Of a DNA stretch of 64,000 nucleotides, positions 31,439-42,790 are shown piece by piece (position 1 is the stretch's first letter; each line of letters begins with the position of its first letter). The position numbers were made by a program, and so were the translations under genes. The DNA is from Triglochin maritima. Its lineage: Eukaryota > Streptophyta > Magnoliopsida > Alismatales > Juncaginaceae. The stretch covers positions 20,762,743 to 20,826,742 of the forward strand of contig OY821772.1 in the NCBI GenBank assembly GCA_963682175.1, given 5' to 3'. A model generated the notes under the pieces. It had not been told where the DNA came from. It made no database searches and saw nothing but the letters and a program-made list of their open reading frames with translations.

Positions 31439-32410
31439 ATGTCAAATATCCAACCAATTGTGCGATCTATGATCGAAAAGAACCCTTTGCAAAATGATGG
31501 CTCAAACTTCATGAAATGGCAACTCAATCTCAATATCGTGTTGAGGTTTGAAAAACTATCTCATATTTTGGATGGTGAAATCCCAAAATTGAATGAGAAG
31601 ACAACCGATAATGAGAAGGAGGCGATAGCCAAGTGGGAAGACCAAGAGAACCAAGTTCACGGTCTAATGTTGGCATCCATGGGTGACTCGCTTCAAGCGA
31701 AATACTTGGATTCAAAACCCAAGAAGACCATGGAGGCTTTAACAAAGATGTTCATGGATAGTGCCCGAAAGGAGCGCTATAAGACCACCATCGCACTCAC
31801 AAGGTGCCATATGGCGGAGGGAACATCAGTATCTATGCATTTTCTCACGATGCAAGGATACCTCGAGAAATTGTCGAAGCTCTCTTCTCCAATGCCCGAG
31901 GACATTGCCGAAGATCTGTTTCTTGGCTCTCTAGCCCCGTCCTTTAAGGATTTTGTGATGCACTATCATGTGCGTGAAAAAGGGGTGAGTCTTGAGGAGC
32001 TTCACAACGCTCTCAAAACGGCTGAAGTTGATATGGGCAAGAGTAGGGACCATGAGGTCCTTGCTATCCATAAGAAGAGCAAAAAGATCAACAAAGGTAA
32101 AGGCAAATTTACCAAAGATACGTCAATCAAGAGCGAGGGAGTAGGAGGTGCTAATGGGAGTGTCTCAAGGGAGAAAACTTACAAGTCTCCAACTCCCAAC
32201 TCGGAGTGCTTTCACTGCGGTGAAAAAGAACACATCCGACCTAATTGCCCCAAGTACAAGGAAGACCTTGAAAATAGGTTGATTGAACGTAGGCGCCCGA
32301 GAAACGCCATAGGTATGTTTGTTATTGAGATAAATTTAATCACCTCTATCCTTGATTTGGTAATGGTTACCGGATCTTGTGCTCACATAATTTTGATGTG
32401 CAGCTATTGA
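31439..32410 (+). CDS. Copia Gag protein with zinc knuckle
   Basis: An open frame of about 324 codons from the ATG at 31439; the frame is open further upstream, but Gag homology starts at MSNIQPIV. Residues 20-210 are the UBN2-type copia Gag (FMKWQLNLNIVLRF, LDGEIP, LHNALKTAE). A complete CX2CX4HX4C zinc knuckle is at about residue 257 (CFHCGEKEHIRPNC). The tail enters the protease, where the active-site block reads VMVTGSCAH, with Val in place of the catalytic Asp. A frameshift follows at about 32400. Gag packages element RNA into particles. It is the only intact reading frame in this element, so it may still be made. Confidence 0.85.
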   Translation: MSNIQPIVRSMIEKNPLQNDGSNFMKWQLNLNIVLRFEKLSHILDGEIPKLNEKTTDNEKEAIAKWEDQENQVHGLMLASMGDSLQAKYLDSKPKKTMEALTKMFMDSARKERYKTTIALTRCHMAEGTSVSMHFLTMQGYLEKLSKLSSPMPEDIAEDLFLGSLAPSFKDFVMHYHVREKGVSLEELHNALKTAEVDMGKSRDHEVLAIHKKSKKINKGKGKFTKDTSIKSEGVGGANGSVSREKTYKSPTPNSECFHCGEKEHIRPNCPKYKEDLENRLIERRRPRNAIGMFVIEINLITSILDLVMVTGSCAHIILMCSY

Positions 32411-34900
32411 AGGATAGGAAGGAACTCGTTGAGAACGAGATGATATTGAAGATTGGAAATAGTACAACCATCGCTGCGATTGTACAAGATTCTATGGAGC
32501 TTCAATAGTCTAGTGATTTAAATTTATGCTTTGAAGAATGTTTGTTATATGCCTTCGATTAGCAAGAACATTTCTGTATCAAGTTTTAGATATGGATAAA
32601 TTTTAATAAATATTTTAATTCTTGCTTGTCTATATCGAAGAATGGAATTTTCTATGCAAATACATTCATATGGAATGATTTCTATTTGCTTGAAATAAAT
32701 AATGAACAAACTCAAACAAACAATAACAAAAGAGAAACTAAGATAACTCACGTGAATGATACAATCTTGTAGCACTATCGGATTGGTCAAATAAATGACC
32801 AAGAGACCTTTCAAGAAGAAAGGAACGAAAACGAATAACTAATTGGATATGATACATTCTAATGTATGTGGTCCGATAAGTACAAGTGCAAGAGACAGTT
32901 TAAGGTACTTCATTTTGTTCACGGACAACTATAGTCATTATGACTATATTTGTCTAATGGGAAGCAAAAGTGAATTCTTTGACAAGTTCAAGGAATTCGA
33001 GGATGAAGTAATGAACCGACTCAACAAGAATATCGAGTCTCTATGAACGGTTCGTAGGGGTGAGTGCTTAGGATACCTAATTTGACTCATTCCTAAAGTA
33101 GGAACATGATATTGCTCGACATGGTTCGATCAAATGAGTCAATCTAAAATTGCCTCTTTACTTTTTGGATTATGCACTACAAATAATGACAAACTCACTA
33201 AATAATGTTCCATCCAAATCCGTGGAGAAAATGGTTTATGAGCTATGGAGTTGAAAGACACCTAAGCTCAACTTTCTCAAGATTTGGGGTTGTGAGGTCT
33301 ACGTCGAGAAATTGATGTCGACCAAACTTCAACCAAAAACGGATTAAGTGCTTCTTTATAGGTTATCCTCGTATGACAAGAGGATACTACTTTTGATATA
33401 TCACCTCCAATCGAAAGATTGTAGAGAGAGATATGTTTTTCTGGAATTTCTGGAAAAGAGAGAAAAGTAGTGGGAGTAGAGTTGAGCTTGAGAAAAAACT
33501 CAAGATACTCTACAAGATCATGATGTGAATGTTGTATTCAAAATCATGAAGGCCCAACCGAGATTCATTTGGTTAGTGGGAGCGTGAGCGAGAGACCATC
33601 ACAAGAAATTGTGAGAGAATCTCAATCATCCCCACCAAGTGTACGTTCAAGAGTTGAACGTGAACCCACTCCTCAAGAAATTGTGGAAGAAGTTTGAGAG
33701 ACACGAGAAGAACCAAAAGAACTTAGAAGGTCAACGAGGTAAAGGAAGAAACCCAATAAGTATGTGGGACTTCATGAGATCATGGTACAAGATACCAAAG
33801 ATCCCTCGACCTTCCGAGAAGCGATAGAAAAGACTCCAAACTATGGTTAAAAGCCATGAAATCCGAAATAGAATCCATGTATGATAGTTAAGTGTAAAAC
33901 TTGATTTGCCTTCCTCAAGAGAAAATGCCATTAAGTATAAATGAGCTTTTAGGAGGAAGATAGACATGGATAGTAACTTGACAACCTACAAAGCGAGGCT
34001 TGTAGCAAAAGTTATACTCAAATTCAAGAAATTGACTTTGATGAAACTTTTGAGAAGTTACCATGATAAAATCTATTCGGATTATGCTCGCTATTTACAC
34101 ATTTCATAATTATGAGATATGGAAGATGGATATCAGAATGGCGTTCCTTAACAAGAACTTGGAGGAGGATATGTACATAGTACAACCTCAAGGTTTTGAT
34201 GATCCAAAGAATAGCGAGAAGATATGCAAGTTTCGAGAATCCATTTCTGGATTGAAGCAAGCATAAAGGAGTTGGAACAAACTCTTTGACGAAGAGGTGA
34301 AGAAGATTCACTTCATTCAAAGTAAAGGAGTACCTTGTATATACGAGGAGATTAGTGGGAGCCATGTAGTACTTCTGATCTTATATGTCGATGACATATT
34401 GCTCATGAGCAATCATATACCTTCGCATCAGCAAACGAGAGATTTCGTTGAAATCAGTGTATTCAATGAAAAGAAAAAGGATGAGGCTCAACACATCTTG
34501 AGAATCAAGATACATTGAGATACATCCCGGAGACTCATTGGCTTCAGTCAACGTGCATACATTGACAAGGTCTTTGGAAATGTTCAGGGTGAACAATTCC
34601 GATATGGACAATATGCCAATAAGTATGAGTAGAGGTGTGCAACTCAAGAAGTCTCAATGTGCTCAATCACACAAAGACTTGGGGTACATGAAGGTATCCC
34701 TTATGCTTCGGCAAAAGGAAGGACCATGTACACGATGGCTTGTACAAGACTCAATATCTCGTATGCTTTAAATGTGACAAGAGGTCACCAATCCAACGCG
34801 AATCCTAATCATAGGATTGCGGTCAAGAATATTCTAAAGTACCTTAACCGGACTAAAGAAAAGGTTCTTGTTTATGGAAGACAAAGGAGAAAATAGCCGA
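32411..34900 (+). pseudogene. Decayed copia pol: protease end, integrase, reverse transcriptase, RNase H
   Basis: In order: a protease C-terminal relic (KELVENEMILKIGN, 32410-32540); an unrelated AT-rich stretch; an integrase core start at 32843 (DMIHSNVCGP, catalytic Asp changed to Asn, then FTDNYSHYDYICLM); a shattered integrase C-terminus (33090-33430); then a reverse transcriptase matching the 1-1588 copy from about 33755, with stops and frameshifts about every 100-200 bp. YVDDILLM survives near 34387. RNase H is largely lost. The element cannot make its own reverse transcriptase. Confidence 0.9.
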
Positions 34901-35248
34901 GGGCTGTTTTGATGCAATTCTTATAGGAATTCTAGACAATAAGAGGTTGGAGTGATGATGCGTCATCATTATCGAAGGCGGAGGTATGAGCTAGTGTAGT
35001 TAGGAGTAATATCACTACAGCTAACTCAACCACCAACGAAAGACAAAATAAATAAATAGGTGGACACAACAGTGACACAACTGATCCATTCAACAAACCT
35101 TCATACCAAGCTAAGGGGCGAAATATATTTCGAGTCCATGGATCTGAGGATCCATGTGGATTGACTTAATAGGTGATTTGGGAAGGTTACCCTAGTTATT
35201 GATGTTTTATGCATTGAGAATGTATGTGAAAGAAAACTTTGATAACAA

Positions 35249-35266
35249 GTGGGAGATTGAAGGGAA
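35249..35266 (+). other. Polypurine tract of the copia element
   Basis: GTGGGAGATTGAAGGGAA directly precedes LTR B. It is well kept although the pol just before it is badly decayed. Confidence 0.8.
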
Positions 35267-37384
35267 TGTGTTCTAAAAGTTTTACTTTTAAATGTCAATT
35301 ATTATGAATTGAATGAGAAATCATTTTGTTCCTTGTTTATGTTATTCGTCTTTTAGAAGTGTTAAGGAAGAGGCTCTTGGTCCTTAACCGTAGAGCTCTA
35401 AAAGATATTGGTTTACATAAAACAAAAGATATTCGCAATCATGGTAATTAACATGGAACATTAATTACCGAGTTAAGATTGTCGTGTTGGTCATAGATCA
35501 TTGTAGCTCTACAAGTGAGTGACGACACGGGTATGCAAAAGAGGAAAATATTACTTTTGTATACTGAATAGACCTAATAAGTAAAATATTATAGAAATGT
35601 GTTTCTGTGTCATTAATATTTTACTGTGTCTTTGGTCCTTTGATATGAGACTTATATCCGATCGCTTAAGGAGTTCTTAATTAGACTAGTGTCTTGAGCT
35701 ATCGATGAGAGTAGTGTAAAGCCATTAGTTGGTTAAGTATAACTTTCGTTGGAGAAGATAGTTAGTCAAAAGATTATCATTGCCCCTCTTAATTGAGTGA
35801 TGATATTAGTGGGCCCCTTGATAAAGCAAAGTTATAATGTGCACAATGTGATTTGAGTTAAGTCACATATTTATAACTAGCTTAAAGAGATCAAGAAATG
35901 AATACTAATACAAAGATGACACAATACTACTTTGTGTGTATTCTTAATATCATGAGGCAAGGGACGGACACAAGTGGTGCACTCCATCACTAAATGGATC
36001 GGGTTTTGGTTCGAGTGGAATTAAGACATCTAACTAATTGGGAGCTATAATGTGTAGCTAGATACCGCTTATAGCTTGTGATATTAAGCTCTTAATATCA
36101 CTGCCAACTTAGTTTAGATCCTCCCATAGGTCACACCGCAAAAACCGTGAAACAAGAAGCTTGATTTTTGGTTCATATGATGTGTCGGGTTTCTCATAGA
36201 AAATATGACACATATGGTGAACAAGTAAAATCAATTATGTTGTATATAAACATAATTAGAGTCATGATAAATTCATATGAGATGCATATATTATGGGGTG
36301 CAATAATTTATTGTTGCATAGGATAATACATTGCATAAGTTGTGAATTTGCTAAAACCCCCTTAAGTTCAAATTTTGTTGGAAATAAATCCAAAATTTGA
36401 AATAGGCAAAATCGGGTAGAAGTTCGGTAATCCGTTGAGGTTCGGTCGACCGAAAGATCTATGGATCGGTCAACCGAACGTGGAACGGGTAATCGTAATT
36501 GATTGACCGAACTTGACCAAAGTGCCTGGAGCTTTGGTACGGTGTACCGAACCAGAAACGGTCGACCGAACAATGTCAAGTTCCGATATTTTCGGTTAAC
36601 CGAATAACACTCGGTCTTAGACGTGAATGAGTCCGATCGGTTAAGGAGAATTTTTCCCCTTAAGATTCGGTCATCCGTCACGTACTCGGTTAAACGATCG
36701 TGACAAATTCGGTTAACCGAGTGGGACTCGGTAAACCGAACAGCGGTCGATTTTCTGCCTTTGATTATTAAGAGAGTAATTTGATTGATGGTTGGATTAG
36801 CTCCAAACTTGGTCAAACGTTTTGTGGGTGCATGTAATGCATTAAGGAATTAATTTATGAGAGAAAATGTAAAGAAAAACGTGGCTAAAGAATAGCCATG
36901 ATTGAGAGTAAGATTGGAACCTATAAATAGGTCCTTATTCTCCCTAATTAAAAAACACAATTCAATAATTATTTTCTATCTTAATTCACCACAAAAACCC
37001 ACGAAAATTCTCTTAGTTTTCTAAGTCTTTGGAAGGAGAAATCTCAGAGGCTAAGGAAGGGGTTTGTAGCTAGATTCTAAGCTTGTTTGGAGATCGATTG
37101 GCTAGCTCCTTTCTCTCCAACCTTGTTTAGGGTTTCGGTGAACACTCGGAGGCATCCGGCGCGGCGAGAAGCATCCCCAATGTCTCCGAATCTTCAAGAA
37201 GTTTTTGAGAACTTCTAGGTATGAATTTCGGAGCCCTTGTTTGTTTTAATAGAGTTTTGAAACTAGATGTTAAAACAAACCGATGCATGCATGAAATAAA
37301 TCAAAGAAAATTGTAATTGATCCTTATTATACATAAAAATTTCGAATATATATATATATGTATAATTAAACATGAAATCCTACA
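35267..37384 (+). repeat. Copia LTR B (3' LTR, 2118 bp)
   Basis: Complete, from TGTGTTCTAAAAG to CATGAAATCCTACA. Nearly identical to LTR A. TATA box TATAAATAG at 36922-36930. LTR C begins at the very next base. Confidence 0.93.
36423..36750 (+). promoter_or_regulatory. U3 array of TTCGGT-NN-ACCGAA inverted repeats, LTR B
   Basis: Same sites in the same order as LTR A 29032-29352, ending about 170 bp upstream of the TATA box. Confidence 0.85.
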
Positions 37385-39426
37385 TGTGTTCTAAAAGTTT
37401 TACTTTTAAATGTCAATTATTATGAATTGAATGAGAAATCATTTTGTTCCTTGTTTATGTTATTCGTCTTTTAGAAGTGTTAAGGAAGAGGCTCTTGGTC
37501 CTTAACCGTAGAGCTCTAAAAGATATTGGTTTACATAAAACAAAAGATATTCGCAATCATGGTAATTAACATGGGACATTAATTACCGAGTTAAGATTGT
37601 CGTGTTGGTCATAGATCATTGTAGCTCTACAAGTGAGTGACAACACGGGTACACAAAAGAGGAAAATAGTACTTTTGTATACCGAATTGACCTAACAAGT
37701 AAAATATTATAGGAATGTGTTTCTGTGTCATTAATATTTTAGTGTGTCCTTGGTCCTTTGATATGAGACTTATATCCGATCGCTTAAGGAGTTCTTAATT
37801 AGACTAGTGTCTTGAGCTATCGATGAGTGTAGTGTAAAGGCATTAGTTGGTTAAGTATAACTTTCGTTGGAGAAGATAGTTAGTCAAAAGATTATCATTG
37901 CCCCTCTTAATTGAGTGATGATATTAGTGGGCCCCTTGATAAAGCAAAGTTGTAATGTGCACAATGTGATTTGAGTTAAGTCACATATTTATAACTAGCT
38001 TAAAGAGATCAAGAAATGAATACTAATACAAAGATGACACAATACTACTTTGTGTGTATTCTTAATATCATGAGGCAAGGGACGGACACAAGTGGTGCAC
38101 TCCATCACTAAATGGATCGGGTTTTGGTTCGAGTGGAATTAAGACATCTAACTAATTGGGAGATATAATGTGTAGCTAGATACCGCTTATAGCTTGTGAT
38201 ATTAAGCTCTTAATAACACTGCCAACTTAGTTTAGATCCTCCCATAGGTCACACCACAAAACTGGGAAACAAGAAATGGGGATTTTGAGTTCATAAGATA
38301 TGTCGGGTTTCATGTAGAAAATATGACACATGGGGTGAACAAGCAAAATCAAAATTATGTTGTGATTAATAACATAATTAGAATCCAAATTAAATTCATA
38401 TGTGATGTAAATATTATGGGGTGTAATGATTGATCATTACATAGGATAATATGTTACATAAGTTGTGAATTTACTACTAATCCCGAAATGTCAAATTTTG
38501 TAGGGGTTAAACCGAAATTTGACAAGTCTGCAGAACAGTGCTCAAACGATCGACCGGTTACCAGTAAACGGTCGACCGATCGGGCACGGTCGACCGGACA
38601 TGTCTCGACCGATAACAGGGAATTTTCATCGGTTCGAACGGTCGACCGAATGTGATCGGTCGGTCGACCGAACATTGCGATGGAATAATTCCTGTTACGA
38701 ACGGTCGACCGAGTTATACAACGGTCGACCAAAACTGGGTACGAGCGGTCGACCGAACCTTGAAACGGTCGACCGGTCCAGACGGTTTTGTGCAGAATTA
38801 ATTTAAGAATTAATTAGATCATGCATGGAATTGGTCCATAATTGATTTAATTCGTGGCTAATATTATTTATTATTAAATAATGGATGGTTAGATGGAATT
38901 TTGCATGAGATCATGGGCAAGGGGTTGCACATGAATAGGTAATTTGGAGAGAGCTTATAAATACAAGCTTATTTCATTACCCAATTCATCTAATTCATTA
39001 TTTCTTGTGCAAAAATTCTCTCTCCATAATTCTCCACGAAAATCCCTTAATTCTTAAGTTTAGTTTTAGTTCTTAAGAGATCATCTTCTCAAGAGAATTA
39101 AAGAGGGGTTAGTAATTGGATTCTAAACCCTATCGGAGATTGAGAGACTAGCTTCCCTCTCTCCGATCTTGTTTAGAGTTTGGTGAATACTCGGACGCAT
39201 CCGGCGCAGCGAGGAGCATCCCCAACGTCTCCGAATCTTCAAGAAGTTTTAGAGAACTTCTAGGTATGAATTTCGGAGCCCATATTTGTTTTAATAAAGT
39301 TTTGAAACTAGATATTGAAACAAATTGATGCATGCATGAAATAAATTATAGAAAATTGAAAATTGATCCTTATTATACATAAAAAATTCGAAAATATATA
39401 TGTATAATTAAACATGAAATCCAACA
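37385..39426 (+). repeat. Copia LTR C (extra tandem LTR, 2042 bp)
   Basis: Abuts LTR B directly (CCTACA|TGTGTTCT). The first 860-880 bp are close to LTR B. From about 38255 to 39180 the two differ strongly, and they converge again at GAATACTCGGACGCATCCGGC and TTCTAGGTATGAATTTCGGAG. It ends GAAATCCAACA, after which gypsy-type LTR sequence resumes. TATA box at 38956-38964. Confidence 0.92.
38544..38790 (+). promoter_or_regulatory. U3 array of CGGTCGACCG sites, LTR C
   Basis: About ten sites, nearly all with CG in the centre (ACGGTCGACCGA and variants), unlike LTRs A and B. It ends about 165 bp upstream of the TATA box at 38956. Confidence 0.85.
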
Positions 39427-41600
39427 GAAACATCGGACGACACAACCACAAGCTGGAACATCGTCAGCACTATCATCGCCGACAAAAACCTCGGCGACAT
39501 CGCCCGCACAACCTCAGCGGTACAACATACGTCCGGCACAACATCGGACTGGTCCAGACCGTAGTCTGCAGGGTCATAAAGCTCCACGAGCCATGCGTCA
39601 CACGCATTGGGATCCGTGATCCCTCAGGTCTGCTACTCAATAAAGAGTAAGGCAACAACAGCCACACCACGTCCGATATGGAGGTGGCACGACCCAAGTG
39701 TCCACACTCTTCCACACGACGGTCCCTGGGCTGTACGAGCACGTACCGCCGTCACCTCCTGGCTCACGCTCTAAGCGAGGACACGGGTTTCCATGGACAG
39801 AGTTGACACGATCACAAGACCAGGAATTCAGATTCGCACACAAACGGTCGACCGAAAGAGCCGAACCGGTCGACCGTCCCCAATAGGTTCGGTCGACCGA
39901 AAGTCTACAACGGTCAAACTGTTCTGCACGTCACTTAAGTCCAGACGGTCGAACAACAGTCTAAAACCGGTCGATCGAACACGAGGTCAAAATCCGGAGT
40001 TGATCAAAATCAACAAGACTATTCGGTCGACCGACTCAGGGGTCCCGGTTGACCGAAAACTACCAGGGTCATCCTAATAGTCTACATCATATACGGGTCG
40101 AACAAGATACATAAAATGGTCGAACCACATGCATATTCATCAAGTACACTTAAGTTTCGGTCGACCCCAAAACAAGGCACGGTCGACCGAAAACCGACAG
40201 TAGGCCTCAAACTCACCAGCACATAAGCAGCCGGTCGACCGCCACAAAGGCATCGTTCGACCGATGATGGTTAAAGTCAGGCAAAAAGGTAAAATCGGTC
40301 GACCGCCCGAAGGCACCGGTCGACCGTTGGTCGACAGCAACCTTGCACCAGCCAAGGATCTTATGCCATATCTCGTCGCCGGCGAGGTCTCCGACCTCCC
40401 ACGACCGACCACAACATCCCACCAACGTGGGGAACAACAAAAACACACTAGAAGTCGGCATACCTCAAGTGTGATCACCGGAGAAGGTTGGAGGTCCAAA
40501 CCGCACTCCTTCCTCAGCAGCCGCCTGAGTCACGTTCGTGCCGCGTTCCTCCTCCAACACCCTGCTGCTGCTGGCCGGAGCTCCGCTCGACGGTGGACGT
40601 GGGAGCTAAGGAGAAGAATAGGTGAGTCGGAGGTGGAGTGAGGAGTGGAAGGAATGGAAGAAGAATAGAAGAAAAGGAAGAAGAAACCCAACGTTTTCTT
40701 CCAACCCAAACCCAATCTCACCAAATCCATCACCAATCCCATCCAGCCACCCTACCCCCACACACACACCCTATTCCTGCCTCCAACCCATGCAGACCCA
40801 TGTATCTCCTCCATTCCCCATGCTAAACTCCTCCTCTAATCACCATTAGCACTAAGTGGGTTTAAGGACCTAACACAAGAAGTGCAGGAGCGCTTTCTGG
40901 AGGGAGCCATGGTGGGGTTGGAGTGGAGGAGATGTTGGATTTAGGAGTGATGGAGGAAAGGAATTTAGGAGGAAGGTGTGGTGGTGTAGAATTTGTAGAT
41001 GGGAGAGGAAGGCAGAAGAGGAAGATATTGGAGGAGAGAAAAAGATTAAAAATCTTGGTTAGGATTGGAGAGCGAAAAGGGAAAGTTTGGAGGGGAAAGG
41101 AAGGATTATATGAGTAATGGAAGGAGGAAAGAAAGAGTGAAAGAGAGAGAAAAAGAGAAAGCGACAGCCGGAAGAACGATCATTCTCCCAGAAGAACGGT
41201 CTGGTTTCCTGCTGGTTATGAAAACTGATTGGTATGAACGTCCACTGTAGAGTCGGACGATCGATTTAGTTCCATGTTGGTTGGAGGAAACTGCCGGTCC
41301 AGACGTCAACTCGTATGGGCCAGACGTCCGAAAAAGCTCCTTGTCCAGACGAGCCATTTTTTAAGAGAAAAAGGGCAAGTTTTGTATAGATGTTTTCTTT
41401 TTTCTTTTTGTGTTTTTAGAGAGGAAAAAAATGTGGGTGTAGAGGCAATTTTTGTTTGGTATTTTATTTTTGTTGTTGTTATGAAGTGACATGGAATCAA
41501 ACAAGTAAAGAGTTACTTAAAAAGAAAACTATAATTCAAAAATGATGGCTCCGACAATTGTGGGACACGATTAATTTAAAATGAAGAATAATAGAAAAAA
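39427..41600 (-). repeat. Gypsy-type LTR, second part
   Basis: Continues the LTR broken at 27860. It holds an array of CGGTCGACCG sites (39843-40336), a purine-rich stretch (40600-41160) and GGTCCAGACG-like repeats (41280-41350). The open frames here look like chance or low-complexity translations. The right boundary is uncertain: I could not find a matching terminus or a duplication of CAAGA, the five bases before 27104. Orientation is inferred from the left end only. Confidence 0.55.
39843..40336. promoter_or_regulatory. Array of CGGTCGACCG inverted repeats in the gypsy-type LTR
   Basis: About 14 sites such as ACGGTCGACCGAAA and CCGGTCGACCGT, mostly with CG in the centre, as in copia LTR C. 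It is in an LTR with different termini and different flanking sequence. Confidence 0.8.
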
Positions 41601-41623
41601 CGAGAACATAGGAAGTGGCACAA

Positions 41624-41992
41624 CTAAGATAATGTGACATCTAAGGAGACTCCGATACGAGGGTGATTTTGGGTGAAGGAGGTGCGGGTGCAGATGGTGG
41701 GAATTGAAAATGCATCTGAAGGATCTCGAAGATGAAAATGACAGTGTAGTCCTAACGATTGGAAGGCCTCTTCAAGCTCATGAACCTGGTCCTCAACCTC
41801 ATCGATTTTATTGTTGAGATTGAAGTTTACAGAGGTGATCTTGCGATGGTGGTTTGTATAGACTCGTTTAGGAACACATGGTGCAAAGATCATCCGAATC
41901 CGAGTCACTAAGGAGAGGGAGACGCGATTGTGTTTGTGACAGTCAGGTGACCCAACGGTAGTGCAAGGGGAGGGGTGTTTGGGGGTGTCCAC
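41624..41992 (-). CDS. Small open frame with a short coiled coil, unassigned
   Basis: A 122-codon frame on the minus strand. Residues 55-80 (NLNNKIDEVEDQVHELEEA) would form a short coiled coil; the rest is not recognisable. It lies between a minus-strand copia RNase H (42790-42470) and the gypsy-type LTR. It may be part of the same minus-strand element whose later part is at 27103-25566. It could equally be a chance frame. Confidence 0.25.
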   Translation of the reverse strand: MDTPKHPSPCTTVGSPDCHKHNRVSLSLVTRIRMIFAPCVPKRVYTNHHRKITSVNFNLNNKIDEVEDQVHELEEAFQSLGLHCHFHLRDPSDAFSIPTICTRTSFTQNHPRIGVSLDVTLS

Positions 41993-42469
41993 ATGCCTTG
42001 CCCTTGAATGCCTTTCAACTGCTTTGAGTTACAACCATGACTTGTTTAGAAATTAATAGAGTGAAGAGAAATGGAGTGGGGGACAATTTAAATAGAAAAG
42101 TAGTAGTAAAGGGTGGGATTTGGGAACTAGTGGTTACCAAGGGAAAAGGAAGAAAAATATTAATTAGAATAATAGAGGTTTACTTTTCTCTTTTAATTGA
42201 GATTGAGAGAGAGTCAATTAAATTAAGATATTTGTTGACACAATCAGAATAGAAAACCTTCCTTTGGGTTTATTGTTTGCTTTTCTTTATTGAGGTTTCC
42301 TTTTATTTTTAATTGTCTCTCTTGTCTTTTGTGGTACAAAGGAAAGTGAATATTTAAAAAGAATTTCGGATTAAAAAATCAAATATAAATATTTTAATTT
42401 TTCTATTTAATTAGAAAATTGAGAATTTTGCATTATTGGATCATGATATGTGAGATAATGAACAAATGC

Positions 42470-42790
42470 CTAAGGATCTTCTAATTTTGCAAAATTGCTC
42501 ACAAAGGAGGGGTTTTGTGAAAATGTCTGCTAGCTTATTTTCATTGGGAACAAATTTTCGACAGATTTATTTGCTTCAATATGATATCTGAGAAACTGAT
42601 GATGAATTTCAATGTGTTTAGTCTAGGTTATTGAATTGGATTTTTAGATAAATTTATAGTGCTCGAGTTATCACAACAAATATTTATTGTCGGAAAGGTT
42701 AATCCAAAATCTCTTAAGTTGTGTCTAATCTACAGAACTTAAGCACAACCACAACCACCTGCAATATACTCACCTTTAGTGGAAGAGAGG
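42470..42790 (-). pseudogene. Copia (SIRE-like) RNase H remnant
   Basis: On the minus strand: LSSTKGEYIAGGCGCAQVLW, then CDNSSTINLSKNP, then relics of the conserved C-terminal block (ASRHFHKTPPL for the usual ADIFTKPL) ahead of the end of pol. Stops interrupt it. It begins exactly where the LTR at 42791 starts, so that LTR landed in this pol. Confidence 0.75.

Noticed and set aside
38454..38806. Open frames on both strands rich in Arg, Asp, Val and Ser
   Set aside because: Translations of CGGTCGACCG repeats in LTR C.
40530..41250. Open frames in the purine-rich region
   Set aside because: Low-complexity Arg/Lys/Glu or Ser/Pro translations of GA-rich LTR sequence.
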